Below the pieces are notes generated by a model, which was not told the DNA's origin, did no database searches, and saw only the letters and a program-made list of their open reading frames with translations. A stretch of 52,524 bases of DNA from Saprospirales bacterium (GTDB lineage: Bacteria; Bacteroidota; Bacteroidia; Chitinophagales; Saprospiraceae), in assembly GCA_007695035.1 (NCBI GenBank), contig REEO01000063.1, positions 1-52,524 on the forward strand. The letters run 5' to 3'. A program made the translations under genes and the position numbers. Below are positions 1 through 8,415 of the stretch, piece after piece (the stretch's first letter is position 1; every line of letters begins with the position of its first letter).

Positions 1-58
1 CTCGGGCTGGGTAATTATTGTAGGGGGTTTTCTGGGTTGAGGGTGATGGTTTTGCAGA

Positions 59-118
59 ATTGACAATTGAGAGTTGACATTATTTTAATTGACAATTGAC
101 AGTTGATAATTGACAATG
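59..118. repeat. Degenerate TTGACAR heptad repeat
   Basis: Several copies of TTGACAA, TTGACAG and close variants lie here (tgacaattga, gagttgac, attgacaattgacag, aattgacaatgg). They are the same words that build the perfect array at 52427-52513 and occur again at 11545-11570 and 25926-25988. No coding signal is seen in bases 1-510 apart from this and the neighbouring repeats. Confidence 0.7.
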
Positions 119-212
119 GTTTTGATTTGAGCGATATCTCTTGGATCTGGGCAGGGATAATAATTTTAGCGAATATTCTGGGATGAGGGGAAAGGTTTTT
201 TGCGGAGGATTC

Positions 213-281
213 GGTTGATAGTTGACTTTTTCAATTGAGAGTTGACCCACAAAGTATAGGGGGCAGGCTAGTTGACAGTGG
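213..281. repeat. Heptad repeat with degenerate palindromic core
   Basis: Two gttgac words flank a G-rich core followed by gcaggctagttgacagtgg. The same order (cagttgaccc, core, gcaggctagttgacaatgg) occurs at 25931-25981, where the core is an intact palindrome. Here the core (cccacaaagtataggggg) is decayed. This is a diverged copy of the same dispersed intergenic element. Confidence 0.6.
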
Positions 282-427
282 CGGACATGTTTTGAACCAA
301 TTCCATTTAGGGATGCTATGCCTTGCCTCCGGTAAGTGTTTTTATTTTTTTAGGGGCGATTTTACAATCATGTCACTCCTATGGAGTTCTTTTATTTTGC
401 ATGGATACATACCTGCGACAAGTGAAA

Positions 428-476
428 AAATCCGTGTAATCCGCGCAATCCATTGAATCTGTGATTCAGACAATGT
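428..476. repeat. Dispersed intergenic repeat (aatccgtgtaatccgcg type)
   Basis: The stretch aaaatccgtgtaatccgcg, followed by caatccattgaatctgtgattc, has the repetitive wording of degenerate intergenic elements. Related words occur at 10970-11000 (aatccacaaaatctac, aatctccgcgaatgg) and 26140-26160. It is non-coding and lies just upstream of the pyk promoter. Confidence 0.4.
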
Positions 477-511
477 GCGATTAAGTTTTAGTTACGGAAT
501 CGGCGAGATTC

Positions 512-540
512 TTGCAATAGTTAATAATGGCCTATATTTG
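512..540 (+). promoter_or_regulatory. Promoter of pyk (Bacteroidota type)
   Basis: TATATTTG at 533-540 matches the Bacteroidota -7 consensus TAnnTTTG. A TTG at 512-514 lies 18 nt upstream as the -33 element. The pyk ATG follows at 584, giving a leader of about 36 nt. Confidence 0.6.
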
Positions 541-583
541 CCGCGGGTACATTGAGAATGTCCATTTTTTAGAATAGAAGAAT

Positions 584-2041
584 ATGAAAGAAAATAACAT
601 AGCGACAGCGGAGCGAATTGAGCATCAGAATACCAAGATAGTGGCCACGGTTGGTCCTGCATCTTCCTCCAAAGATAAACTGATTCAGCTTGTGCTTGGA
701 GGTGTGGACACTTTTCGACTCAATTTTTCCCACGGTGCTCACGAGGAGCATGGAAAGGTGATAAAGAGGATCAAGGAGGTCAATGAGGAGTTGAATGTCC
801 ATATCGGCATACTCGCTGATCTTCAAGGCCCGAAGCTACGGTTGGGAAAGGTGGCAGAAGATGTTTTTTTGGAGGAGGGAACTGAATTGACTATTGTTAA
901 CAAGCCCTGTCTGGGAGACGAATCCCGGGTTTATCTGAATTACCTTGAGTTTCCTCAGGATGTAAAGGAGGGTGAAAAGGTGCTTATTGATGATGGGAAG
1001 ATCATCATGGAGGTGATCGAGACAAACGGTCTGGATGAAGTAAAGCTAAAGGTCCTCTACGGTGGGAAATTGAGTTCCAATAAGGGGGTGAATCTCCCGG
1101 ATACAAAGACCACTTTTCCATCTCTGACGGAAAAAGACCTGCACGATTTGGACTATATACTGATGCAGCCGGTCAATTGGATCGCTCTGTCCTTCGTGCG
1201 TTCTCACAAGGACGTGCAGTTGCTCCGCAAAAAAATTGACAAGGCGGGCCATTTCGCTAAAATCATTGCCAAGATTGAAAAACCGGAGGCGGTGAAAAAT
1301 ATTGACAAGATCATCAAGCACTCCAATGGTATTATGGTGGCGCGGGGTGATCTCGGGGTGGAAATGCCGATGGAAAAACTTCCATCCATTCAAAAGGACA
1401 TTATCAGAAAATGCATTCAGCGGGCCCGAACGGTAATCGTTGCCACCCAGATGATGGAGAGTATGATTACGGCCCCCAGTCCGACACGGGCGGAGGTCAC
1501 CGATGTGGCCAATGCCGTTTTGGATGGGACCGATGCCGTGATGCTGAGTGCGGAAACGGCCATGGGTCGTCATCCGGAAAGGGTGGTCCTCGCCATGAAC
1601 AGAATTATCGCCGAAACCGAGAAGCACTACAAGGATTTTCCTCAAAAAAGACCCAAGGCATCGCCCAAATCCAGTACTTTTTACTCGGATGTGGTCTGTC
1701 TGAACGCCGCCAAAACTGCGGAAGACGTCGGAGCGGTAGCCATTATTGGAATGACCATTTCCGGCTACACGGCTTTTAAGATATCCAGCTACCGGCCGGA
1801 CAACAAGATCTTTATTTTCTCCGAAGAGCGGAATATTTTATCCACGCTCAACCTGGTCTGGGGCGTCCGCTGCTACTACTACAACAAATACACCACAACG
1901 GACGAGACGATCGAGGATGTGGTGGAAATCCTGAAGCAAAATAAAAGGGTCAAGGTGGGTGATATGATCGTAAACACCGGCAGTATGCCCATCCACAAAA
2001 AACAGCGAACCAATATGATGAAAATCACCAAAGTGGAATAA
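584..2041 (+). CDS. pyk: Pyruvate kinase
   Basis: Cytosolic glycolytic enzyme converting phosphoenolpyruvate and ADP to pyruvate and ATP. The 485-residue product matches the usual length of about 470-480. Visible motifs in order are KIVATVGPASSS near the N-terminus, LNFSHG, DLQGPKLR, IALSFVRS, the substrate/metal region IIAKIEKPEAV followed by GIMVARGDLGVE, and VIVATQMMESM followed by PTRAEVTDVANAVLDGTDAVMLS in two adjacent stretches. The C-terminal allosteric domain is present. The ATG at 584 sits about 36 nt after a good TAnnTTTG box, which supports this start. The gene is monocistronic: the next genes run on the opposite strand. Confidence 0.97.
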   Translation: MKENNIATAERIEHQNTKIVATVGPASSSKDKLIQLVLGGVDTFRLNFSHGAHEEHGKVIKRIKEVNEELNVHIGILADLQGPKLRLGKVAEDVFLEEGTELTIVNKPCLGDESRVYLNYLEFPQDVKEGEKVLIDDGKIIMEVIETNGLDEVKLKVLYGGKLSSNKGVNLPDTKTTFPSLTEKDLHDLDYILMQPVNWIALSFVRSHKDVQLLRKKIDKAGHFAKIIAKIEKPEAVKNIDKIIKHSNGIMVARGDLGVEMPMEKLPSIQKDIIRKCIQRARTVIVATQMMESMITAPSPTRAEVTDVANAVLDGTDAVMLSAETAMGRHPERVVLAMNRIIAETEKHYKDFPQKRPKASPKSSTFYSDVVCLNAAKTAEDVGAVAIIGMTISGYTAFKISSYRPDNKIFIFSEERNILSTLNLVWGVRCYYYNKYTTTDETIEDVVEILKQNKRVKVGDMIVNTGSMPIHKKQRTNMMKITKVE

Positions 2042-2113
2042 GGGCTTTTGTCGAGAATCTGATACCCGGGAAAGGATAATGACTTTTTGGGAATTTGGGT
2101 GATTAGGATTTTT

Positions 2114-2152
2114 GGTTTTCGCAAAGCTGCAAGGTCGCAAAGGAAGGCCCAA
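2114..2152. repeat. cgcaaag-type intergenic repeat
   Basis: The words cgcaaagctgcaaggtcgcaaagg form a short direct-repeat cluster between pyk and queD. Similar cgcaaag/ccgcaaag clusters lie at 10925-10955 and 11101-11140. The 254-base gap between the two genes holds nothing else recognisable. Confidence 0.45.
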
Positions 2153-2295
2153 AGGGGGCATTTTAAAGCAGCATGTGCAGCAGGAGTATCCTCCAAAAGT
2201 AACAACTCCAAAAAATGGATATGCTGCTGTAAAAAGATGCTTACGCCGCAAACAGTCATCAACCATCAGCTAACGAGCCATCCGCCAATGATTCA

Positions 2296-2652
2296 TCATT
2301 GACCATTATAAACCACTCCGGAAGTGGGTGTTTCGTGCAGCTCTATTCTGTTCAGGTTTGGGAGGCCGGGTTTGATGCGGTCCCAGATCCAAATGGCGAT
2401 GCGCTCGCAGGTCGGGTTTTCCAGGCCCTCTATTTCATTCAGGTTGTGGTGGTCGAGCTGATCGATGACGGCTTTGACCGTTTTTTTGACCACGGCAAAA
2501 TCCTCCACCCATTCCAGTTTTTCCTTTAGTGGGCCATCCAGATAAACGACCAGGCGGTAGGTGTGTCCGTGCATTCGCTTGCATTTGTGTCCTTCGGGGA
2601 CATGGGGGAGGTAGTGCGCAGAATCGAAAGTAAATTGCTTGAATATTTCCAT
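2296..2652 (-). CDS. queD: 6-carboxytetrahydropterin synthase QueD (PTPS family)
   Basis: Converts 7,8-dihydroneopterin triphosphate to 6-carboxy-5,6,7,8-tetrahydropterin in queuosine/7-deazapurine synthesis. The 118-residue protein has the family pattern: Zn ligand His13 in FDSAHYLP, catalytic Cys24 in CKRMHGH, and Zn ligands His28 and His30. The C-terminal HETPTSGVVY holds the conserved Glu for pterin binding. It lies 72 bp downstream of dcd on the same strand and may be cotranscribed with it. No queC, queE or queF is in the window. A pterin synthase of another type (PTPS) is the alternative, but length and Cys spacing favour QueD. Confidence 0.92.
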   Translation of the reverse strand: MEIFKQFTFDSAHYLPHVPEGHKCKRMHGHTYRLVVYLDGPLKEKLEWVEDFAVVKKTVKAVIDQLDHHNLNEIEGLENPTCERIAIWIWDRIKPGLPNLNRIELHETPTSGVVYNGQ

Positions 2653-2724
2653 TTCACTGCCTTTTTGGTGCGTTTGAATTGGTAATGTTTGAAAAACAGA
2701 TGGTTGGGCGGTAGTAATTGCGTT

Positions 2725-3261
2725 TCAGAACTTATTTTTCCACATCATACTTTCAACGGGCCGGGTAGTGCGGTCGGCGTATTTTGGATTCGCTTTGCTG
2801 GCGTAGAGGTTTTCGATCTCGCCATCGACCCGGAAGTAAATGAGTTGTCCAATAGGCATTCCGGCATATACGCGCACGGGTTGTACACAGGATATCTCTA
2901 AGGTCCAGGTATTGCAGAAGCCGACGTCTCCTTTCCCGGCCGTGGCGTGAATGTCGATTCCCAGGCGGCCCACACTTGATTTGCCTTCGAGAAATGGGAC
3001 GGCATTGTGGGTTTCTGTGTACTCTTCTGTTACTCCGAGGTATAGGGTGCCCGGTTGTAAAACAACTCCTTCGGGGGGTATTTCAAATACAACAACCTTA
3101 TTGTGGCGGCGTGCATCGAGGATTCGGTCTGTGTAGGTGGCGAGAAACTTACCGAGGTGCACATCGTATGAATTGGTGCCCAGGTTTTCTCTTCGGTATG
3201 GCTCGATGACGATCTCCCCATCTTTTATGGATTGCTCGATGGCTTTATCGGTTAAAATCAT
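2725..3261 (-). CDS. dcd: dCTP deaminase
   Basis: Deaminates dCTP to dUTP, feeding dTMP synthesis. The product has 178 residues, normal for the trimeric Dcd family. Visible motifs are the N-terminal MILTDKAIEQSIKDG, the active-site stretch GKSSVGRLG, and HATAGKGDVGF followed by NTWTLE, which holds the catalytic Glu. A homologous dUTPase is less likely because of GKSSVGR and the TLE motif. The TACCTTTG box at 3281-3288 on the minus strand starts transcription just upstream, giving a very short leader. queD follows downstream. Confidence 0.95.
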   Translation of the reverse strand: MILTDKAIEQSIKDGEIVIEPYRRENLGTNSYDVHLGKFLATYTDRILDARRHNKVVVFEIPPEGVVLQPGTLYLGVTEEYTETHNAVPFLEGKSSVGRLGIDIHATAGKGDVGFCNTWTLEISCVQPVRVYAGMPIGQLIYFRVDGEIENLYASKANPKYADRTTRPVESMMWKNKF

Positions 3262-3280
3262 TTTGTTCGTTTTCGGACTG

Positions 3281-3288
3281 CAAAGGTA
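3281..3288 (-). promoter_or_regulatory. -7 box of dcd
   Basis: Reading the minus strand, TACCTTTG matches TAnnTTTG 19 nt before the dcd ATG. A clear -33 TTTG at the standard distance is not seen. Confidence 0.5.
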
Positions 3289-3346
3289 AGCCCAATATTT
3301 TTTGCAGGGCTAATTTTGACTGCATAAGTTGCCCGGTGGGCGCTGG

Positions 3347-4246
3347 TCAATTAATTTGCCATATTTTTACCATTCGATCATCCCCTGCGGTGCATAACAA
3401 ACCCGATTGGGTGTCCCAGAAAATGGAATTCACTGAATTGATATGCCCCTCGTCCTTTAGCCTGTCGATCACGCGGAGGAGTTTGCCTGTTCGGCTGTTC
3501 CAAATCCGGACTTCTTTGTCACGCCCAGCACTGGCAAACCAATTTCCGCAGGGACTAAGAGCCAGGTCGTTGACGGTGAACAGGTGGGCCGGGATGGCAT
3601 GTTCTAAATTCATTTCTGGCAATTTCCAAAAGTGAATCATGGCATCCCTTCCGCCGCTTATCAGGATATCGGAGCCTGTAAGTAGCAGGGAAAATACGGT
3701 ACTTTTGTGTGCGTCCTCACAGACATCCACCACTTTTAGTTTGTTGGGTTCCACCAGATAAATATTGCCATCGGAGGACCCTGCGTACAGCAATTCCCTC
3801 TTTTCGTCCAAGACGAGGGATCGTATGCGGTCCCCGGCTATTGTACGGGTTTCCAGAGGGAAAAAGGGATCGGTTTTCCATAGGGTGAGGGTGCCGTCAC
3901 CACCTCCTGAAATGAGAATTTCGCCGAGATCTACAATGCAAAATGTACCCTTTTCATGGGTTTTCCAGGCTTTTGGTTCGCCTTTTTCCGGGTCGAAAAA
4001 AAGCCTGTACAGAGAGCCGTTCATATCTCCCGCAAAGCAAGCATCAACCGCCGGTGAATAGCAACCGGTGAAAAATTTGTAATCGCTCTTTGCCCGAAGT
4101 ATTCCGTTTTTTGGCTCTTTCAGGTCCCATTCCACCACCTGCCCGTCTCCTCCCAGCGTGATTACATTGGATTCACCCGGACCCTTGCTTATCTTGTAAA
4201 TGCCAGACCGATGCCCTCCGAGTTCAGCGACTTTTTTTATCTCCAT
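3347..4246 (-). CDS. WD40-repeat beta-propeller protein
   Basis: A 299-residue protein made almost wholly of WD40-like repeats, for example GGHRSGIYKI, ISGGGDGTLTLWK, ISGGRDAMIHFWK, FASAGRDKEVRIW and LCTAGDDRMVKIW, probably one seven-bladed propeller. It has no signal peptide, so it is probably a cytoplasmic protein-binding scaffold. The open frame extends to 4282, but the Met at 4246 (MEIKKVAELGGH) starts right at the first blade and is the more natural start. The T9SS gene upstream is on the same strand. The binding partner is unknown. Confidence 0.85.
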   Translation of the reverse strand: MEIKKVAELGGHRSGIYKISKGPGESNVITLGGDGQVVEWDLKEPKNGILRAKSDYKFFTGCYSPAVDACFAGDMNGSLYRLFFDPEKGEPKAWKTHEKGTFCIVDLGEILISGGGDGTLTLWKTDPFFPLETRTIAGDRIRSLVLDEKRELLYAGSSDGNIYLVEPNKLKVVDVCEDAHKSTVFSLLLTGSDILISGGRDAMIHFWKLPEMNLEHAIPAHLFTVNDLALSPCGNWFASAGRDKEVRIWNSRTGKLLRVIDRLKDEGHINSVNSIFWDTQSGLLCTAGDDRMVKIWQIN

Positions 4247-4306
4247 TTCATTGCTTTCCCATAGAACGGCAGGGCCTGGCAAAGGTTGAGGGTCCTTATT
4301 GTTAGT

Positions 4307-5389
4307 TTATTGTTTCACCAACTTTCCATATTGAAATGGACCGTTTTCATCGTAGCGAGCACCTATAATATAGGTTCCGGCGGGGAGGTTTGATACGTCA
4401 ATTTCCCTGCTTTCCCGGGCCTGGAGTATCACTTTCCCGCTTTTGCCAATAGCGATGATTTCCCTGGGAGTGGCTTCGATATCAGTTCCAATTCGGACAG
4501 TACCGGAGGCAGGGTTGGGAAAAAAATCAAGTGGTTCCTTGCCTGAGATTCCCGGTACAATTTCATCCACAGATGTGGTTTGCATAAAACAAAACCGATA
4601 CACCGTACCATCTTCGGGAATCCCATCCAGATGTTCAATATCTTCTTCATCAGAGTCAGGACCTTCTATCAGTTGTTGGAAATTAGGATTGGCAGGATCG
4701 CCGCCTACTATGCCAAAAATTATCAGCCAATCCTCAATCGTCTGGGCAGAGTTGTCTTCCTCGTAATACCAATCAAACCCAACGCCTGTAATCAGGTAAT
4801 CATCAAAATACTCCTGCTGGAGCTCAGGGCTTATGGTAGAGGGACCGAAATGAAATTCTACGCAGTTTTGCGCGTAATCCACGGCAATTTGAAAATTTAT
4901 CCGCGAAATCAGGCTTCCGTCCCCTATGTCTAATTCACTCTCGAAAGCGACGTTCTGGAATTCCACTTTCAGACCATTGACTCCTTCGTAAAATAAAATG
5001 GCACCCTGGTCAGAATTTCCGGGATCATTCAAGGGTGAGATGAGTCCATAATCCAGCACGACAGCTTCCAGCCCCAGAGAATAGAGATCGGTTGGCCAAT
5101 TTTCGTATTCCAGAATGATGCCGCCATATGCCCCCAGCTCAATGTAATTCAGTGGTCTGCTTTCAAATCCGGGCATAACATAAGGCGAACTGAGTTCGAA
5201 AAATTCATTGTCTCCGAAAAAATCCTGATGACCCCAGGCTTCCAGGCCTTCAGTGAGGTTGGTGTACTCCTCTAAAGGTTGGTAATCGCGCTGTAAATGA
5301 GAGAAATTTATCTCCAGGTTGAGGTCCAATTGAGACCACATAATGGAGCTGGTAAACATAATAGCTGTGAGTAGTAGAGTCTTTTTCAT
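4307..5389 (-). CDS. Secreted protein with T9SS type A sorting domain
   Basis: A 360-residue exported protein. It begins with a clear signal peptide (MKKTLLLTAIMFTSSIMWSQ) and ends with a C-terminal sorting domain starting at FFPNPASGTVRI and running through GKVILQAR and NLPAGTYIIGARY to a basic tail (GKLVKQ). Proteins of this type cross the outer membrane through the type IX system and are released or attached to the surface. The middle 270 residues are acidic and matched no domain I recognise. The frame is open to 5437, but the start at 5389 fits the signal peptide. Confidence 0.88.
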   Translation of the reverse strand: MKKTLLLTAIMFTSSIMWSQLDLNLEINFSHLQRDYQPLEEYTNLTEGLEAWGHQDFFGDNEFFELSSPYVMPGFESRPLNYIELGAYGGIILEYENWPTDLYSLGLEAVVLDYGLISPLNDPGNSDQGAILFYEGVNGLKVEFQNVAFESELDIGDGSLISRINFQIAVDYAQNCVEFHFGPSTISPELQQEYFDDYLITGVGFDWYYEEDNSAQTIEDWLIIFGIVGGDPANPNFQQLIEGPDSDEEDIEHLDGIPEDGTVYRFCFMQTTSVDEIVPGISGKEPLDFFPNPASGTVRIGTDIEATPREIIAIGKSGKVILQARESREIDVSNLPAGTYIIGARYDENGPFQYGKLVKQ

Positions 5390-5567
5390 TGTTGAATTAT
5401 TTAGTTGCTGTAAAAGGAGAGATTTTAGTTGAATCAATTGTACATTCAGGGGGACTAACTTGAATTAAATTACCACTTAAATTAAACTCCAGGGTGCCCA
5501 CGGATCGGTTGACAGTGGTTGGGGTTTTTATTTCTGGTTTGTTTTTCATATCCTAAAACCCGAAATC

Positions 5568-5744
5568 ATGTGTGCATACAGACCAGCGATTTTTCCAGTA
5601 CCCGGATTTTTAAAAGAGTTGGAACTTTTGCATCGCTGGAGGGGAAAGGGTGAAAATGTGCCGGCCACGATCGATATTTTTTTTGAGCGTCTTCTGAATG
5701 TTAGATACAGCCCGGCCCCGAAATTTCCTGATTTGGTGGTGTAA
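5568..5744 (+). CDS. Possible small protein, 58 residues
   Basis: An ATG-started frame encoding 58 residues (MCAYRPAIFPVPGFLKELEL at the start, ending FPDLVV) lies in the 636-bp gap between the divergent T9SS gene and the phosphopantetheinyl transferase gene. Codon choice looks like that of neighbouring genes and the sequence is not low-complexity. I do not recognise a family, and no clear -7 box precedes it. It may be a real small gene or chance. The rest of the gap (5745-5987) shows nothing coding. Confidence 0.3.
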   Translation: MCAYRPAIFPVPGFLKELELLHRWRGKGENVPATIDIFFERLLNVRYSPAPKFPDLVV

Positions 5745-5987
5745 AGTATGAATGTGATAAATTATTTATGTGAAAGTAGCCGGTATTGAGTGAATTGTGG
5801 CCAATTTTGGATAGGATTAAATTTAGAGACGATAAAATGCGATGAATGGCCTCTCCTCTTTTCACCACACAAGTTGATAGCCCAAAGAAAGCCCGACGCT
5901 GTCTGTTCGGACACGTTTACCAATTCCTTTAGAGACAGAATCACCTTTAGTCCCCGTCACAAGGTTACCCTCCTGTACTTTTTTAAA

Positions 5988-5995
5988 TATCTTTG
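5988..5995 (+). promoter_or_regulatory. -7 box of phosphopantetheinyl transferase gene
   Basis: TATCTTTG matches TAnnTTTG and lies 30 nt before the ATG at 6026. No convincing -33 TTG is seen at the standard distance. Confidence 0.5.
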
Positions 5996-6025
5996 CTGTC
6001 CGGGGCTTTTCAATAAATCGAATAC

Positions 6026-6676
6026 ATGCCTTTGATACGAGACGATAAAGTGTGGAGTGGTGCCCGACTTGGGGTTTGGAGAATTGAGGAGACCGAGGAG
6101 TTTTTTCGCTCAGACCTGAGGGAGTGGCCATTGCTGTTGGAGCGCTGTAATGGGGTGAAAAAACCTCAGCGAAGGTTGGAACTTCTCGCCGGCAGGTATT
6201 TGCTCAGGGTAATTTTGCCCGGTGTAAAGGAGTCGGATATGGGAGTTTCACCAAAGGGGCGACCTGTGTTGAAAAATTCCTTTCTGTCTATTTCCCATTC
6301 AGGACAGTTTGCAGCAGTGGTGGTAGCCGATAGGTCGGTTGGCTTGGACATCCAAAAACCCGACGAACGAATGGAAAAACTATCGGGAAAATTTTGTGGG
6401 GCGGAAGAGGCAGTTGAGTGGTCGCGGTATATCGGTGACCGGGCAGAGGCATTGCACTGGATTTGGTCGGCCAAGGAAGCGGTTTTTAAGGCCTTCGATC
6501 CCGGGGGAGTGGATTTCAAGAACCAAATTCGGGTGGATATCCCTGTTGCAAAGCTGAACAGTGGCTTTAGAGGGAGGGGAACTTTGGCCTGCCCCAGTGG
6601 TCCGCGTGAATTCTTGTTAAATTACTCGCTCGTGATGGGCGTTTACTGCGTAGTGGCAGTTGAAGATATTCGTTAG
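6026..6676 (+). CDS. 4'-phosphopantetheinyl transferase superfamily protein
   Basis: Transfers phosphopantetheine from CoA to a serine of carrier proteins. The 216-residue length fits the Sfp-type family. Motifs are GRPVL (78-82), FLSISHSGQFAAVV (86-99), VGLDIQ (105-110) and WSAKEAVFKA (147-156). Asp108 and Glu151 match two of the Mg ligands of Sfp. The third Sfp ligand (a Glu in GxDIE) is Gln110 here. This substitution occurs in some family members and need not abolish activity. No polyketide or peptide synthetase lies nearby, so its target could be fatty-acid ACP or a distant cluster. Confidence 0.88.
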   Translation: MPLIRDDKVWSGARLGVWRIEETEEFFRSDLREWPLLLERCNGVKKPQRRLELLAGRYLLRVILPGVKESDMGVSPKGRPVLKNSFLSISHSGQFAAVVVADRSVGLDIQKPDERMEKLSGKFCGAEEAVEWSRYIGDRAEALHWIWSAKEAVFKAFDPGGVDFKNQIRVDIPVAKLNSGFRGRGTLACPSGPREFLLNYSLVMGVYCVVAVEDIR

Positions 6677-6911
6677 ATTGCAGACAAGTACCACTTGTTG
6701 CCTGAATGATGACACCGGACAAAATTTTTTTCCATAGTGCTTGAATCTACTGCTTCACTTTGCGACCAATATTAATCTGTGGGAAAGGTCAATACCCCGA
6801 ATGAAAGTTGAATGTTTTAACGTGAGTTTTGGCTGGAATCAATATTTTATGATACAATGGACTGAATGCAGAAACTAAACAAATGCATTGGTTGCCCATT
6901 AATTTAAGCAT

Positions 6912-8399
6912 ATGGAGCTAAGCATAGAAAATATCCTCCTGATTGGATCCGCCTTGTTAATCATCAGCATACTGGCGGGGAAAAGTTCGTATAAATTCGG
7001 GGTTCCCACCCTCGTCTTTTTCGTTTTGGTCGGTGTGTTGGCCGGTTCAGAGGGTATTGGTGGTATTGATTTTGACAATCCGCGGATTGCTCAGTTTGTC
7101 GGAGTGGTGGCCCTCAACTTCATATTGTTTTCGGGAGGATTGGACACCCACTGGCCCACAGTGAGGCCGGTATTGTGGAAAGGGGCCGGGCTATCATCTG
7201 CAGGGGTGCTGCTTACTGCAATGGCAGTGGGTTATTTTGTACATTGGATATCAGGGATGGGAATACTTGAGTCGCTGTTGTTGGGTGCAATTGTCTCCTC
7301 CACGGATGCAGCGGCTGTGTTTTCCATATTGCGCTCCAAAAACATTGCTTTGAAGCGAAACCTACGTCCATTGTTGGAGCTGGAAAGCGGTAGTAATGAT
7401 CCCATGGCTTATTTTCTCACCATTGCTTTTACGGCTTTGGTAATGGCTCCCGATGCAGGAGTGGTCAGCCTGATCCCATTTTTTATCCAGCAGGTCGTCA
7501 TCGGTGTCATTGCAGGTTATGGTCTCGCGGTAATCACCAGGTTTTTTATCAATAAAATTCGGTTGGACTTTGAAGGGCTTTATCCTGTTTTGGCTGTGGG
7601 TCAGATGTTTATGGTGTTTTCGTTGACAGATTTTATCGGAGGAAACGGATTTCTGGCTGTTTACCTTTGCGCTGTTTATCTGGGCAATCAGGAACTTATT
7701 CACAAAAAGACCATAATGCGGTTTTTTGACGGAATGGCCTGGTTGATGCAGATTGTGATGTTTTTGACCCTGGGACTTTTGGTGTTTCCGAGTCAGGTTC
7801 TCCCTGTCATAGGGTTAGGTCTGCTGGTCTCCGCCTTTTTGATGTTCGTCGCGCGACCGCTGGCAGTGTAAATCACTTTTTTGCCATTTAAAATGAGCCA
7901 TCGGGAAAAATTGTACATCTCATGGGCCGGTCTCAAGGGAGCGGTTCCCATTGTTTTTGCAACCTATCCGCTACTTGCCGGTGTCGAAAGTGCCAGTCTG
8001 ATTTTCAATATTGTCTTTTTCGTTTCCATCACCTCCCTCTTTGTTCAGGGGCCCTCCCTCGTTCGTGTCTCAAAATGGCTTGGGGTGGCTCTTCCCACAG
8101 AAGAAAAAATCCCCCATCCGGTGGATGAATTCCTTAAGGAGAGGCGACAGACAAAGATGATAAGGCTACTGCTTTCCCCGGATTGTGAAACAGTGGGGGA
8201 GCGGGTCGTGGATATTGATTTTCCCAATGATGCGGTAATCGCAATGATCAAGCGGGATGGCAAATACCTGACGCCCTCGGGATACACGGTCCTGGAACCT
8301 CTGGATGAACTGGTGGTGTTGGTGGACGATGACGAGGCCATTCTCGCTGTAATGGACAGTCTGAAAACCCAGGATTTTCAGTTTGAAAAAAAACTATGA
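6912..8399 (+). pseudogene. nhaP2: K+/H+ antiporter NhaP2 (CPA1), interrupted by in-frame TAA
   Basis: An inner-membrane CPA1 antiporter gene read in one frame over 496 codons including the stop, broken only by TAA at 7869-7871. Upstream are 319 residues with the transport core: GGLDTHWPTVRP, VSSTDAAAVFSILR (Asp132) and LESGSNDPMAYF (Asn162-Asp163). Downstream the same frame continues LPFKMSHREKLYISW, GLKGAVPIVFATYPLLAG, and then a cytosolic TrkA-C-like domain (about 8200-8380). In family members ARPLAV is followed without a gap by a residue and a segment like xxLLPF, so the TAA replaces a single codon. It is either a true nonsense mutation or a sequencing error. An independent restart at ATG 7893 would give only part of the transporter. 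It is convergent with the ligase gene, 16 bp away. Confidence 0.88.
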
Positions 8400-8415
8400 G
8401 GTTCCATTCGATTAC

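Noticed and set aside
1046-1645. 199-residue minus-strand frame inside pyk, and similar long antisense frames in gcvP, menB and aacS
   Set aside because: These are antisense shadows of strongly conserved genes with no independent family features.
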